Below, one piece after another: positions 7,347 through 16,667 of a stretch of DNA of 38,042 nt. The DNA comes from Pirellulales bacterium (GTDB taxonomy: Bacteria; Planctomycetota; Planctomycetia; Pirellulales; Lacipirellulaceae). The stretch covers positions 1-38,042 of the forward strand of contig JAHBXQ010000013.1 of assembly GCA_019636345.1 (NCBI GenBank), in the 5' to 3' direction. Position numbers and translations under genes: made by a program. How positions within the stretch are numbered: position 1 is the first letter of the stretch; every line of letters starts with the position of its first letter. The notes under the pieces were generated by a model that was not told the origin of the DNA, made no database searches, and saw only the letters and a list, made by a program, of their open reading frames with translations.

Positions 7347-8024
7347 ATGATCCGAACGGCGACTCGCAATCGGACCTTGTACAGGGTCGCGGCCATCACT
7401 TTGTGGCTCGCGCCCGCGCAGGCTGCTGCCCACAATTTGCCAATCAGCCGGCTGACGTTGGTCGCGGACGACGACTATCTCCACGCCGAGATCGTGCTGA
7501 ATGCCGAGGAGTTGACATTTCTCGTCGCGTGGGACGAGGACCGCGACGGGCGCCTTGCGCCCGCCGAACTTGCCGCTCACGGCGACGCGGCCGCGGCGAG
7601 CGTCTTCGGCCGGCTGCGGTTGAAAGCGTCGGGCCGAACTGCGGTTCCCCAATCGTGCGGCCTCGTCCCGGGGGGAGACGGCCACCACTTGGTCTTCCGC
7701 GCCCACTACGCCGGGGACTTCACGCGAGCGCCGCTGATCGTCGAGTCGCGATTGACGACGCTCACGCGCGGGGCTCACTCGACGCAGGTCGTCTTCCAAG
7801 CCCCAGGGATGCGCGAGACGGCGGTGCTTGACGCGCGATCCGTCCGGGCGACGTTCAACGCGGCGGTCGCCGCTTCCGAACAAACCGCAGTCGCATCCGC
7901 GGCACTGATCAGCGAACGCACTGGCCCGTTGTGGCGGCGCATCGGCGGCGCTTGGTGGATCATCGCCGCGATCGGCGGCTTTCTCCTCATCGGACGCACT
8001 CAACACCGGCGTCATGCATCATGA
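7347..8024 (+). CDS. Secreted protein with EF-hand-like loop and C-terminal membrane anchor
   Basis: The product has 225 residues. It starts with a signal peptide (hydrophobic about 14-27, cleavage probably after AQAAA), has an EF-hand-like loop DEDRDGRLAPAE at residues 63-74, and a single hydrophobic segment WWIIAAIGGFLLIG near residues 201-214 followed by a basic tail. This is a surface protein held in the membrane with most of its mass outside. The region after the signal peptide (HNLPISRLTLVADDDYLHAEI) is beta-rich and vaguely like the extracytoplasmic part of HupE/UreJ-type proteins, a weak comparison. Start ATG 7347 has GGGAGAG just upstream. Its stop overlaps the mannosidase start (ATGA), implying one transcript. 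Confidence 0.7.
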   Translation: MIRTATRNRTLYRVAAITLWLAPAQAAAHNLPISRLTLVADDDYLHAEIVLNAEELTFLVAWDEDRDGRLAPAELAAHGDAAAASVFGRLRLKASGRTAVPQSCGLVPGGDGHHLVFRAHYAGDFTRAPLIVESRLTTLTRGAHSTQVVFQAPGMRETAVLDARSVRATFNAAVAASEQTAVASAALISERTGPLWRRIGGAWWIIAAIGGFLLIGRTQHRRHAS

Positions 8025-11000
8025 ACGAATCGACAAGAATGTCATCTATGCGCTATTGGGCGTCGGGATTGTTGGTGATCGCCATGCTAAGCGTCGGTCG
8101 CGCAGCAGCGCGTGACGCGGCCGCGCCGCTGTGGACGATTGGCAAGCAGGACGGGTCGAGCATCGAGTTCGCCCCTGGGGCCCGGGGAGAACTGACGTTT
8201 GTCGTCGGAACCAACGTCGTCAGCCGTGACTTTGCCGGCCATCACGACGGCACGATCGACGCCGCGGGCGCCAAGGTCCCGGAAAAGCCGTACGCGATCG
8301 AGTTCGAGTTGCCGTCGGAACCGATCGAAGACGCCCGACTCGTGCTCGATTTGATCTTCACCTACGGGGCGCCTCAGGAGTTGATGGTCTCGGTCAACGG
8401 CGCGCGAGGCGTGTTCCCGATCCTGCCGGCGGCTAAGCAGGACGTCGACAGTTTTCAAGGCAACATGGCGCTCTTGTCGGGACAACGGCTCGTGGCGCCG
8501 ATCCCCCGCAGGCTGCTCCGCCGGGGGAAAAACGTGATCGCGCTCGCCCCGCAAGGCGTGGGGGCTCTCGATTACGACGCGATCGCTTTCCACGCGAGCC
8601 CCGACGCCGATCCGCTCACCGCGCCGCGACTCGATCCGACCCAATGCTTTGTGGACTTCGAGGGACGACTCCGCGAACTCCGCACTTTGCTCGTCCCGTT
8701 CAGCGAGTCGTTCGCCGCCGGCAAAGCGATGATCCGCCTCGGCGGCGAGACGGTGGACGTCTTGCTGACGGCCGAGGGGCTCGATTTCGGCGTGGCGAGC
8801 GTCCGCACGCCGGTCCCCGCGCTCGACTCTCCGTCCGTAGTCGAGATCACGACGACGCTCGACGGCTCTCGACAAGTCGTCCGCCACGACTTCGTCCCGG
8901 CCAAGCGGTGGAAGATATACGTTTGTCCCAAAGTTCACAACGACGTCGGTTTCACCGATTGGCAGCCTCACGTCAACGAACTCGACACTCGCAACACCGA
9001 TGTCGTGCTGTCGATTCTGCGCAAGCATCCCTTCTACAAGTTCAACTTCGAGACTTCCTGGCTGGTGGACAACTACCTTGACTGTCGCCCCGAAGAGTAC
9101 GGGCAGGAGCTGATCGATCGATGTCGCGAGGAACGCGCGGCGGTGAACGCGTTTTATCTCAACCTGCTCACCGGGATCTGCACGGGAGAGGAGCTGTATC
9201 GATCGATGTACTTTGCGCACGACCTGCATCGTCGGCATGGAACGGGATTTAAGATCGCCTGCCTGACTGACGCCCCCTCTCACACCTGGTTCTTGCCGAC
9301 GCTGCTGACCGACGTGGGGATCGCCGCGTTCGCCAATGGCAGTAACCAAGCTCGGGCGCCGATCCTGGTCTTGAGCGATCTGAACGAGGAATCTCCGTTT
9401 TATTGGGAAGGGATGAACGGCGAGCGCGTGCTGATGTGGTACGCCCGCAGCTACGCCCAGCTCAAGATGCTGACCGCCCAGGGATACATCTCGCCGCGAG
9501 AAGGATACGACTACTTCCGCGCCGCCGTCCCGCAGTTTCTGGCCCGGTACGTGCAGCCGCAGTACGTCCCCGACGCAGTCATGGTTTACGGCGCGTACGT
9601 CGATAACGCGGCGATCCCGGAGACGGGCGAGGCGGAGTACATCGCCCAGTGGAACAGCGAGTTCGCCTACCCCCGGCTGATCGTCGCGACCGACGCCGAT
9701 TACTTCGAGTCCGTCGCTGCGCAAGCCGGCGACCGGCTGCCGGTTCACCGCGGCGACGCGGGGGCGTATTGGGAAGACGGCATCGCCTCGACCGCCGCCG
9801 CGACCGCCTGCAATCGGCACACTCAGCAGTTGCTGCCGGTGGCGGAGACGAGCGCGAGCTTCGCGACGATGCTCGAGCCGCGGTTCCGCTATCCAGCCGA
9901 GGATTTCCGGGCCGCGTGGAAGAACGTGCTGTTTTACGACGAGCATACCTGGGGCGCATACAACAGCATCAGCCAGCCCGATCGCCTCGGCGCTCGGCAG
10001 CAATGGGAGATCAAGGAGAGCTACGCCCGGCGCGCGAACCTCGAAGCCCGGACGCTCAACGCCCGCGCGCTCAATCGACTGTGCCAGCAGATGCGGGTCG
10101 ATCAGAACACGATATTTGCGATCAATTGGCAGAATCGCGTGCGGACCGCCCCGCTGGAAGTCGATCTCGACGACGCGGCCGAGTTGATCGATCTGGAGAC
10201 ACGCGAGCCGATCCCCCTGGAGGTGCTCCATCGCCAGGATGGCTACAAGCTGGTTCGCTTCCTGGCCACGAACGTTCCCGCGTTCGGCTACCGCGGATAC
10301 GAAGTGCGGGCGCCCTTCCCCGACCCGAACTCCGATCCGACGGCGCCGCAACTTTCGCCCCCCGACGCAGATAACCCAGACGCCCCCTCGCTCGCCTGGA
10401 CGCTAAAAGGAAAGCACTATCGCTTGGTCGTCGACTCGCGTACCGGCGCGCTGGCGAGCCTCGTCGACAAAGCGACCGGGCGCGAATTGGTCGAGCAAGG
10501 GGGCCCCTACGGCCTCAACCAGTACGTGTACGTCTCCGGCGGAGCCGATTCGCTCGTGCTCGATCTGAAATTTGGGTCGGCCCCCGCGAAGCTTTCCCTC
10601 GAATCCCCGACGAAGGCGCGCATCGTCGAGAACGTAGCCGGGCCGTTCGGGCAGCGGATCGTTGTCGAGACTGCTGCGAAGAACACTCCGCGACTGCGGT
10701 CAGAGTACCGACTCTACGATGACCTCCGACGAGTCGATGTCGTCAACACGCTTACGAAGACTGAAACCCGCGACAAGGAGGCCGTGTACTTCGCCTTTCC
10801 CTTCGCCGCCGAGAAGCCGGCGTTTTCATACCAAATTCAAAACGGTTGGGTCCGCCCCGACCTGGATCAACTCCCCGGGGCCTGTCGCGAGTGGTTCGCC
10901 ACGCAAAACTTGGTGCAAGTCAGCGATGGCCCAGCCACGGTCGCGCTGGCGTGCCGCGAGGCGCCGCTGTTCACGCTGGCCGACGTCAATCGCGGCAACT

Positions 11001-11533
11001 GGCCGACGCATTTGGGACCGACCAACGGCCGGGTCTTCTCCTACGTGATGAACAACTACTGGTTCACGAATTATCGGGCCATGCAGGGGGGCGAATTCAC
11101 CTTCCGCTACAGCATGACCAGCGGCAATTCCCTCTCGCGCGAACGGTTGGCCGAGTTCGACGCCGAGACGCGCACGCCAGTCCTTGCTTACCCCTATCTC
11201 TCGTCCTTCTCAGCGAGCGTCGCACAAACTGACCGGCCGATGAGCCCCGCGTCGGGGTCATTCCTGTCGCTCGACGACCCCAATCTGCAACTTGTGGGGA
11301 TCAAGGCCGCCGAGGATGGCGACGGCTACGTCGTGCGGTTGCTGGAGACCGGCGGACAATCAGGCGAAGCGACTCTCGAGTCGCCGCTCGTGCAGCTGAC
11401 GAGCGTCCACCTTTGCAACGGCGTCGAGGTCGATCAGCGTCGACTCGCATCGACCCCGAGCGGGGCGACACTCCCTTATTTGCCTAATCGGTTCGTCACA
11501 ATTCGTTTGCGAGTCGGGACGGTCTGCGAGTAA
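8021..11533 (+). CDS. Secreted GH38-family alpha-mannosidase
   Basis: This 1170-residue protein should hydrolyse alpha-mannosidic bonds outside the cytoplasm. A signal peptide follows the second or third ATG (MRYWASGLLVIAMLSVGRAAA). An N-terminal beta domain of about 280 residues precedes the catalytic GH38 barrel. The zinc pair is His306/Asp308 in HNDVGFTD, the likely nucleophile Asp417 in TDAPSH, and a further zinc histidine is probably His642 in DEHTWGAY. C-terminal beta domains (GH38C type) fill the rest. The variant HND-VGFTD motif and long N-terminal domain mark a divergent subgroup. The 4-bp ATGA overlap ties it to the anchored protein upstream. It ends 4 bp from the convergent symporter gene. 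ATG 8039 or 8048 could be the true start. Confidence 0.87.
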   Translation: MNESTRMSSMRYWASGLLVIAMLSVGRAAARDAAAPLWTIGKQDGSSIEFAPGARGELTFVVGTNVVSRDFAGHHDGTIDAAGAKVPEKPYAIEFELPSEPIEDARLVLDLIFTYGAPQELMVSVNGARGVFPILPAAKQDVDSFQGNMALLSGQRLVAPIPRRLLRRGKNVIALAPQGVGALDYDAIAFHASPDADPLTAPRLDPTQCFVDFEGRLRELRTLLVPFSESFAAGKAMIRLGGETVDVLLTAEGLDFGVASVRTPVPALDSPSVVEITTTLDGSRQVVRHDFVPAKRWKIYVCPKVHNDVGFTDWQPHVNELDTRNTDVVLSILRKHPFYKFNFETSWLVDNYLDCRPEEYGQELIDRCREERAAVNAFYLNLLTGICTGEELYRSMYFAHDLHRRHGTGFKIACLTDAPSHTWFLPTLLTDVGIAAFANGSNQARAPILVLSDLNEESPFYWEGMNGERVLMWYARSYAQLKMLTAQGYISPREGYDYFRAAVPQFLARYVQPQYVPDAVMVYGAYVDNAAIPETGEAEYIAQWNSEFAYPRLIVATDADYFESVAAQAGDRLPVHRGDAGAYWEDGIASTAAATACNRHTQQLLPVAETSASFATMLEPRFRYPAEDFRAAWKNVLFYDEHTWGAYNSISQPDRLGARQQWEIKESYARRANLEARTLNARALNRLCQQMRVDQNTIFAINWQNRVRTAPLEVDLDDAAELIDLETREPIPLEVLHRQDGYKLVRFLATNVPAFGYRGYEVRAPFPDPNSDPTAPQLSPPDADNPDAPSLAWTLKGKHYRLVVDSRTGALASLVDKATGRELVEQGGPYGLNQYVYVSGGADSLVLDLKFGSAPAKLSLESPTKARIVENVAGPFGQRIVVETAAKNTPRLRSEYRLYDDLRRVDVVNTLTKTETRDKEAVYFAFPFAAEKPAFSYQIQNGWVRPDLDQLPGACREWFATQNLVQVSDGPATVALACREAPLFTLADVNRGNWPTHLGPTNGRVFSYVMNNYWFTNYRAMQGGEFTFRYSMTSGNSLSRERLAEFDAETRTPVLAYPYLSSFSASVAQTDRPMSPASGSFLSLDDPNLQLVGIKAAEDGDGYVVRLLETGGQSGEATLESPLVQLTSVHLCNGVEVDQRRLASTPSGATLPYLPNRFVTIRLRVGTVCE

Positions 11534-11537
11534 CGGC

Positions 11538-13337
11538 TTACGCTTCCCGCTGCGGCAGGCGGTCGTACCAGGTCGACCGTAGCACGACCACGGCGACCGC
11601 CGCCACCGCGAACCACGCCAACGCGTGGCCGTGCCAATGTCCCACGAGATACATCGGCGAGATGTACGCCGCAAAGATCGCAAATGCCGACAACGTCAGG
11701 TTGAGCGCGCCAAGCCGCGGACTCTCGGCTGGGTCAGCCAGTTCCACAGGGGAAAGTCGGGATCGCTCGCGAATCGGCCCCCACCAGCCGAACGGACGGA
11801 TGTTGCGGTAGAACTCGACTAGAATCGCCTCGTCGGTCGGTTTGGCGAGCAGCGCCCCCGCAATCGAAGCGACGAGCGACACCGCGCACAGGGTCGGAAA
11901 CGTAAGGTGGATCGGCTGCTCGATCTGCATGAGCGACATTGCCAACAGCGGCAACGCGCCCGCGAGCCCCGCCAAGGTGCCGGCCGTATAGCCGACGCCG
12001 TTGAACCGCCACCAATACCAGCGCAGCACGTTGGGAATTACGAACGCGGCGCCCAAGGCCATCATAATCCAGTCCCACACTTGCCGGATCGAGGTCGAGC
12101 ACAGCCCGATCAAGGTTCCCGTGGCGACGATCGCCAGCGTGGCGACGTAGCTGACGCGCACCAGACTCCGCTCGTCGGCGTCGGGCCGGACAAACGGCTG
12201 CCATAGGTCGCGTACCACATACGACGCCCCGGCGTTGACCGTCGCGGCAAACGTCGACATAAACGCCGCCAACAGACCCGCGAGGACCAACCCCAACACC
12301 CCGGGGCCGAGGTACTGGTTGAGAATTCGCGGCATGACTAGTTCGGCGTCGAGTTGGCCGCTGGCGTTCACCATGGGAATGTCGCCGGTCATCGCCAACA
12401 GGGCGATCCCCATGACCATGGCCCATCGCACCACCAGAAACGCACTCCACGCGGCCCCCACCTTCGACGCGTCGCGCGGATCGCGCGCCGACAGGAACAT
12501 TTGGAAGTCGAACATCTGCCCGGGGCCGCCGAAGTTCAGCAACAGCCCCTTCACGACCCACACGATCGCCAGCGCCCCGAACAGTTCGTAACCCTGGTAA
12601 TCGACTGGCAGATCGGCCGCATGCTCCAGCCGCCAGCTTGGCCAGAGCGCGGTGAACGACTCGCCGTCGACCGGCGCCACGGCGGCCAGCTTCTCGGGGG
12701 TGAGATTCACGTAGGCGATCGTCGCGATCAGCACGCTGGCTACCGTCAGGATCGTCGTCTGGATGACGTTGGTGACGACGACTGCCTCGAGCCCTCCCAG
12801 CAGCGTGTAGATCGCCGTGATCGCAAAGACCACGAGCGCGCACACCCGCTCGTCGGTCGTCTGATCGAACGGCAAGTCGATATACACAGTGCAGAACTTG
12901 CCGATCCCCGAGAAGGCGTACCCGGTGAGCCCCGTCAGGGTGACGACCGCCATTAGGGCGTAAGCCAGCCGGGCCGCCTGGCCGTCGGCGCGGTCGCCGA
13001 AGCGGGTGATCATCCACTCGGCCCCGGTCATGACGCGCGACCGCCGCACCCACTTCCCCATGAACGACATGAAGAACGCCGCCATCAGGAACCCCCACAT
13101 CCAGTGGTTCCACATCGACTTCATGCCGAACAGGTAGATCAATGCAACCATCCACATCGTGCCGCTGATGTCAAACGTCGACACTGACCCCGACATCGCC
13201 AGCGCCAGCCAGTGAATGCGATGCCCGGCGAGAAAGTAGTTGTCGATGTTGCGAGACGCGCGGCGCTGGTACCAGACCCCCAGGCCGATCATCGTGACGA
13301 AATACAGAACGATGATCGCGTAGTCGATCGAGGACAC
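11538..13337 (-). CDS. Sodium:solute symporter family (SSS) transporter
   Basis: The 599-residue protein has about 13-14 hydrophobic segments and the family opening DYAIIVLYFVTMIGLGVWY, followed by the RNIDNYFLAGHRIHWLALAMS motif of sugar-type SSS carriers (SGLT-like) and TGAEWMITRFG. It sits in the inner membrane and probably imports a sugar or sialic-acid-like compound with Na+. The start is GTG 13337 with AAGGA upstream. It lies 54 bp behind the acetylesterase-propeller gene on the same strand, so the two are likely co-transcribed, with the esterase releasing what the carrier imports. The exact substrate cannot be read from sequence. Confidence 0.9.
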   Translation of the reverse strand: MSSIDYAIIVLYFVTMIGLGVWYQRRASRNIDNYFLAGHRIHWLALAMSGSVSTFDISGTMWMVALIYLFGMKSMWNHWMWGFLMAAFFMSFMGKWVRRSRVMTGAEWMITRFGDRADGQAARLAYALMAVVTLTGLTGYAFSGIGKFCTVYIDLPFDQTTDERVCALVVFAITAIYTLLGGLEAVVVTNVIQTTILTVASVLIATIAYVNLTPEKLAAVAPVDGESFTALWPSWRLEHAADLPVDYQGYELFGALAIVWVVKGLLLNFGGPGQMFDFQMFLSARDPRDASKVGAAWSAFLVVRWAMVMGIALLAMTGDIPMVNASGQLDAELVMPRILNQYLGPGVLGLVLAGLLAAFMSTFAATVNAGASYVVRDLWQPFVRPDADERSLVRVSYVATLAIVATGTLIGLCSTSIRQVWDWIMMALGAAFVIPNVLRWYWWRFNGVGYTAGTLAGLAGALPLLAMSLMQIEQPIHLTFPTLCAVSLVASIAGALLAKPTDEAILVEFYRNIRPFGWWGPIRERSRLSPVELADPAESPRLGALNLTLSAFAIFAAYISPMYLVGHWHGHALAWFAVAAVAVVVLRSTWYDRLPQREA

Positions 13338-13391
13338 GGAGCGGTTCCTTGACGTGGACGAGCAGTAGGCCGCTGGAACGAACGCGGACGA

Positions 13392-16103
13392 TCAGTCCGC
13401 CGGCGCCGGCGTGACAAGGGCGAAGCGGGGAAAGTACAGCGATTGGTCGGTGACGACCCGACTTAGGCCGAACGAGTTCGAGGCGTACGTCAATGCGATG
13501 CCGTCGGCCTGTTGCTCCGGATGAAGCTTCCCCGCGTACAGCATCACCTCGGAGTCGTCCGCAGCGAGTTCCTGAGGGGCGAAAAGCGTCGCGAGAGTCG
13601 ACCACGGACCGGTCAGCTTTGGAGCCGTGCGGTAGCCGATCACGGTTCGCGGGAATCCCAGGAACTGCACCTGGAGGTACAGCCCCTGCTTCGGGAGGCG
13701 GTGAACCGTGAATTCGGTCTGGCCCGGCGCGAAAATCGGCTCGGGCAGTTTTTGCAACTCGGCTTGCTCGATCCAGACGTCGCGGCGACGGTCGTACCAC
13801 CGGGCCCGCGACAGATCGCCGACGGCTGCGTCGGATCGATCCCACCGCAGCAATTGAATCCCGCGCGGACAGTGGCTGAAGGCGTAGACGCAGTCCCCCT
13901 CGGCGACGACGCTCCCCGAGCCGACGAGCGTCTCGAAGTCGTTCTGCGGAACGGCAAGCTTGTCGATCCGCCAGCGGTCGGGCGGCTGGTCGATTCCGCT
14001 GCACAACACCGCGCCCCAGCCGGTCGAACGGAACCCAAGTCCTTCGTCGGCGTTGGCGGCCCGCATGAGAAACAACAGCAGCTTGTCGCCCAACACGACT
14101 CCGCCTCCCGGCCAGTAGAAGTCTTCGCCGTCGTCGGCGATGAGCGACGCGGGCCGGAGGCCGCCGCGGCGCCAGTAGCCCTTGAAATCGGCGGTCGTCG
14201 GGTCGTAGCCTGTCTGGATGCCGATGCTGTTGCGAACCATGGTCGTGCCGCGGCGCAGGCCAGGGGTCGTCGGCTCGACGAAGCTGTCGCCGAAGAACCA
14301 CGCGATGCGACCGTTCCCCAGATCGATCGAGTAGGCGTCATCGCTCCCCAGCCACTGCGGGTCGCGATGGAACAACACGTCCGCCTCGGGCCATTGCCGG
14401 GCGGTCCATGCCGATCTTCCCGCGGGCGCCGTCGCTGGCGCGGGAATCCCCAACTCGCGATCCACGAACGGGGTCACCAACTCGGCCCACATTTCGCCAT
14501 GTCGCCGCAGGCCGCGCGGGTTGAAGTGGATCCCTTTGCCGTCCAGGTCGCGATACTCCTCCTGTAACGCATCGGTGTCGGGACCGCGCAGGGCGAGCCC
14601 TTCGTCCCACAGCCGCTGCTGCGCCGCACGCACCCCCTCGGATTGGGGCCGTTCGACATTGTGGTACGTTGCTTGAGCGACGAACCAGGGAATCTGCCAA
14701 CCCGCCTCGGTGCGCGAGGCGCGAATCACCCGCGCGATTTTTCCGTAGTACTCGTCAGCCGACAGCGCGACGTCGCTCTCCCCCTGATGCCACAGCAAGG
14801 CGCGGAAGCCTCCCGGCCCGAGCTGCCGGATGCGGGTCATCGTCCACGGGAACAAATCTCCCTCGGGTTGCCACTGGTCGACGCTTGTGCCGCCGAAGCC
14901 GGTCGTCGCGACGCCGATCGGCACTTGATAACGCTGATAAAGCGCATCTCCTAATGCAGGCCAGAAGCTGCCGCCGGTCGAGCGATCGGCGACTCCCAAC
15001 TGCGGATCGTCTCCCAGTTGCCATCGATTACCGCCGAACGAGGCGACCATCCCCGAGGTCTGCTTGGTAGGAAACTGACCGCAATTCGTGGAGTTCGACT
15101 GCCCGGCGCCGACGAACACCTCGCCGACGCCGAAGCGTTCAACCTTCGTCTCCGCGACGATCTTGTCTCCCTGCCTGGCGCGAAGCTCGAATGAGTACCA
15201 CCCGCCGGCGGGCAAGGCGATGCGCTGGGCGAAGCCGCCCGTGTCAGGCGTCAACCGCGCAGGCCGCCAGCCGCCCGGCAGTTCGCCGAATCTCGAATTG
15301 CCGGTGACGCGAAACTCGATCGCATCGGCCTCGACGACCACGCGCCCGCTGACAAGGCACGCGCCCCGCTCGAGCGACGAACGCTGCACGACCTGGTATT
15401 CTCGCGGCGAGTACAATTCCAGAGCGGGCCCCGGCATCGGCTGCATCAACGCGGCGACGGCCCGCCTCTCCTCGGCAGTCAATCGCGACGCCGCTAGCGT
15501 CAGAGTCCGCGTCTCATGCGAAGCGAGCGACGCTTCGCACACTTGGTGAGGCCCCTGCCACGGCCCCCACAGCCGATCGATCCCCTGCAGGTCCAGCTTG
15601 GCGTCCCCGTTGGCAAACGCCGCCGCGGAGCAGTTTTCTACGACCGCCGGGGCGAGAACGCGCCCGTCGCGCAGCAGCACGGCCTCGACGTGCCGCGCGA
15701 GGACGATGAAGAACGCCGTCGTGCGTTCCGATTCGTTCGTCACGATCCACGTCATGCTGTCGTCTGCGAACCGGTACTCGACGCGGGCCTGGCTGCCGAC
15801 CGCGACGATCGTCGCCTTGTCAGGCCGATCGATCCCGGGGAGCGACAATGTCTCGGCGCGAAAGAAATAGGCCCCGCGCGAGACGGCGACCCCGGGGGCG
15901 AGAAACTCTCGTCCGTCAATCGCCAGATTTGTGAGGCAGCCGTCGCCGGCGACGACGGCGCGATACCCGGCCGCCGCGATCGCCGTCGGCGCCGGCTCGA
16001 CATGCATCGCGACCTCAGCCGCAGCGAAGGGCATGTCGAGCGCGGCCGTCGCAATCAACGCCGTCTGTATCGCAAACCGCCGGCCGACATGCGCAACTGA
16101 CAT
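13392..16103 (-). CDS. Sialate O-acetylesterase-like (SASA) domain fused to a DUF4185-like beta-propeller
   Basis: The product has 903 residues with a signal peptide (TALIATAALDMPFAAAE). After a beta-rich N-terminal domain comes a SASA/SGNH esterase: nucleophile Ser336 in GAGQSNSTN, LLWHQGESD, and catalytic His526 in GKGIHFNPRG. From about residue 580 a second unit resembles the DUF4185/DUF5005-type five-bladed propeller: SDDAYSIDLGNGRIAWFFGDSF, FYWPGGGVVLGDKLLLFLM and GPWSTLATLF. The propeller probably binds or cleaves a glycan, the esterase removes acetyl groups. I chose ATG 16103 because it places the signal peptide at the start; an in-frame start 36 codons upstream would hide it. Propellers of the same type occur in two other genes of this window. 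Confidence 0.82.
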   Translation of the reverse strand: MSVAHVGRRFAIQTALIATAALDMPFAAAEVAMHVEPAPTAIAAAGYRAVVAGDGCLTNLAIDGREFLAPGVAVSRGAYFFRAETLSLPGIDRPDKATIVAVGSQARVEYRFADDSMTWIVTNESERTTAFFIVLARHVEAVLLRDGRVLAPAVVENCSAAAFANGDAKLDLQGIDRLWGPWQGPHQVCEASLASHETRTLTLAASRLTAEERRAVAALMQPMPGPALELYSPREYQVVQRSSLERGACLVSGRVVVEADAIEFRVTGNSRFGELPGGWRPARLTPDTGGFAQRIALPAGGWYSFELRARQGDKIVAETKVERFGVGEVFVGAGQSNSTNCGQFPTKQTSGMVASFGGNRWQLGDDPQLGVADRSTGGSFWPALGDALYQRYQVPIGVATTGFGGTSVDQWQPEGDLFPWTMTRIRQLGPGGFRALLWHQGESDVALSADEYYGKIARVIRASRTEAGWQIPWFVAQATYHNVERPQSEGVRAAQQRLWDEGLALRGPDTDALQEEYRDLDGKGIHFNPRGLRRHGEMWAELVTPFVDRELGIPAPATAPAGRSAWTARQWPEADVLFHRDPQWLGSDDAYSIDLGNGRIAWFFGDSFVEPTTPGLRRGTTMVRNSIGIQTGYDPTTADFKGYWRRGGLRPASLIADDGEDFYWPGGGVVLGDKLLLFLMRAANADEGLGFRSTGWGAVLCSGIDQPPDRWRIDKLAVPQNDFETLVGSGSVVAEGDCVYAFSHCPRGIQLLRWDRSDAAVGDLSRARWYDRRRDVWIEQAELQKLPEPIFAPGQTEFTVHRLPKQGLYLQVQFLGFPRTVIGYRTAPKLTGPWSTLATLFAPQELAADDSEVMLYAGKLHPEQQADGIALTYASNSFGLSRVVTDQSLYFPRFALVTPAPAD

Positions 16104-16667
16104 AGACGCCCCGGGACGCACAAGCGCGGAGTAGACAAGAGCGAGCAGTTGCGGAGCGCGGAACCGCCGCGATCGAGATCGCCATTCTAGTAGCGGGGCG
16201 TCGCGATTCAATCACGATTCGCGAGCGACGGCTGACGTTCTGCCACGCCTGCGCAATCTCGGCCTGATCTAAGTGCGGCCGGCGTCGCCGGCGCCACACT
16301 CGTCGAATGGGATCGCGCGTCGATCGACGCCGGCAAGATCGCAGCGAGCGCGGCGCGTCATGGCCGCATGTTTGCGCAGACGGCTCGGGGGCAACATGAC
16401 GCACAACCACCTGTCAGGACAAACTGACGGCATACGCAAATGCTGGTGCCTTGCGATTTGTTATGTCATTTCAAGCGAATTTTTTTCGCAAAGCAACCGC
16501 GCAGACCCCGAGTTTTCTTGACCCGTCTCGCTAGGTCGGCTACCAATGGATAAGACATTTGCCGGGCCGGTTGCCGCACGTGTCGCGCTTGTCCTCAACA
16601 CTCGTCTATCCTGCGTCGTGCTGGCGACGCTACGTCGCATCTCCCGCCAATTGTGGAAGGTGATTGA
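16104..16667. other. Intergenic region between divergent genes
   Basis: This 564-base stretch separates the esterase gene (minus) from the DUF1559 gene (plus). No convincing coding sequence is present. It contains a possible promoter at 16518-16546 for the rightward gene and should also hold the leftward promoter, which I cannot place with confidence. The segment 16440-16520 is the most AT-rich part. Confidence 0.6.
16518..16546 (+). promoter_or_regulatory. Possible promoter of the DUF1559 gene
   Basis: TTGACC (16518-16523) and TACCAA (16541-16546) are 17 bases apart, about 120 bases before the start codon. The -35 part sits in TTTTCTTGAC, a 10-mer that recurs at 18569-18578 upstream of the PEP-CTERM gene. 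The -10 box is poor. Confidence 0.3.

Noticed and set aside
8087-10351. A 754-codon open frame on the minus strand
   Set aside because: It is antisense to the GH38 mannosidase and has no recognisable motif.
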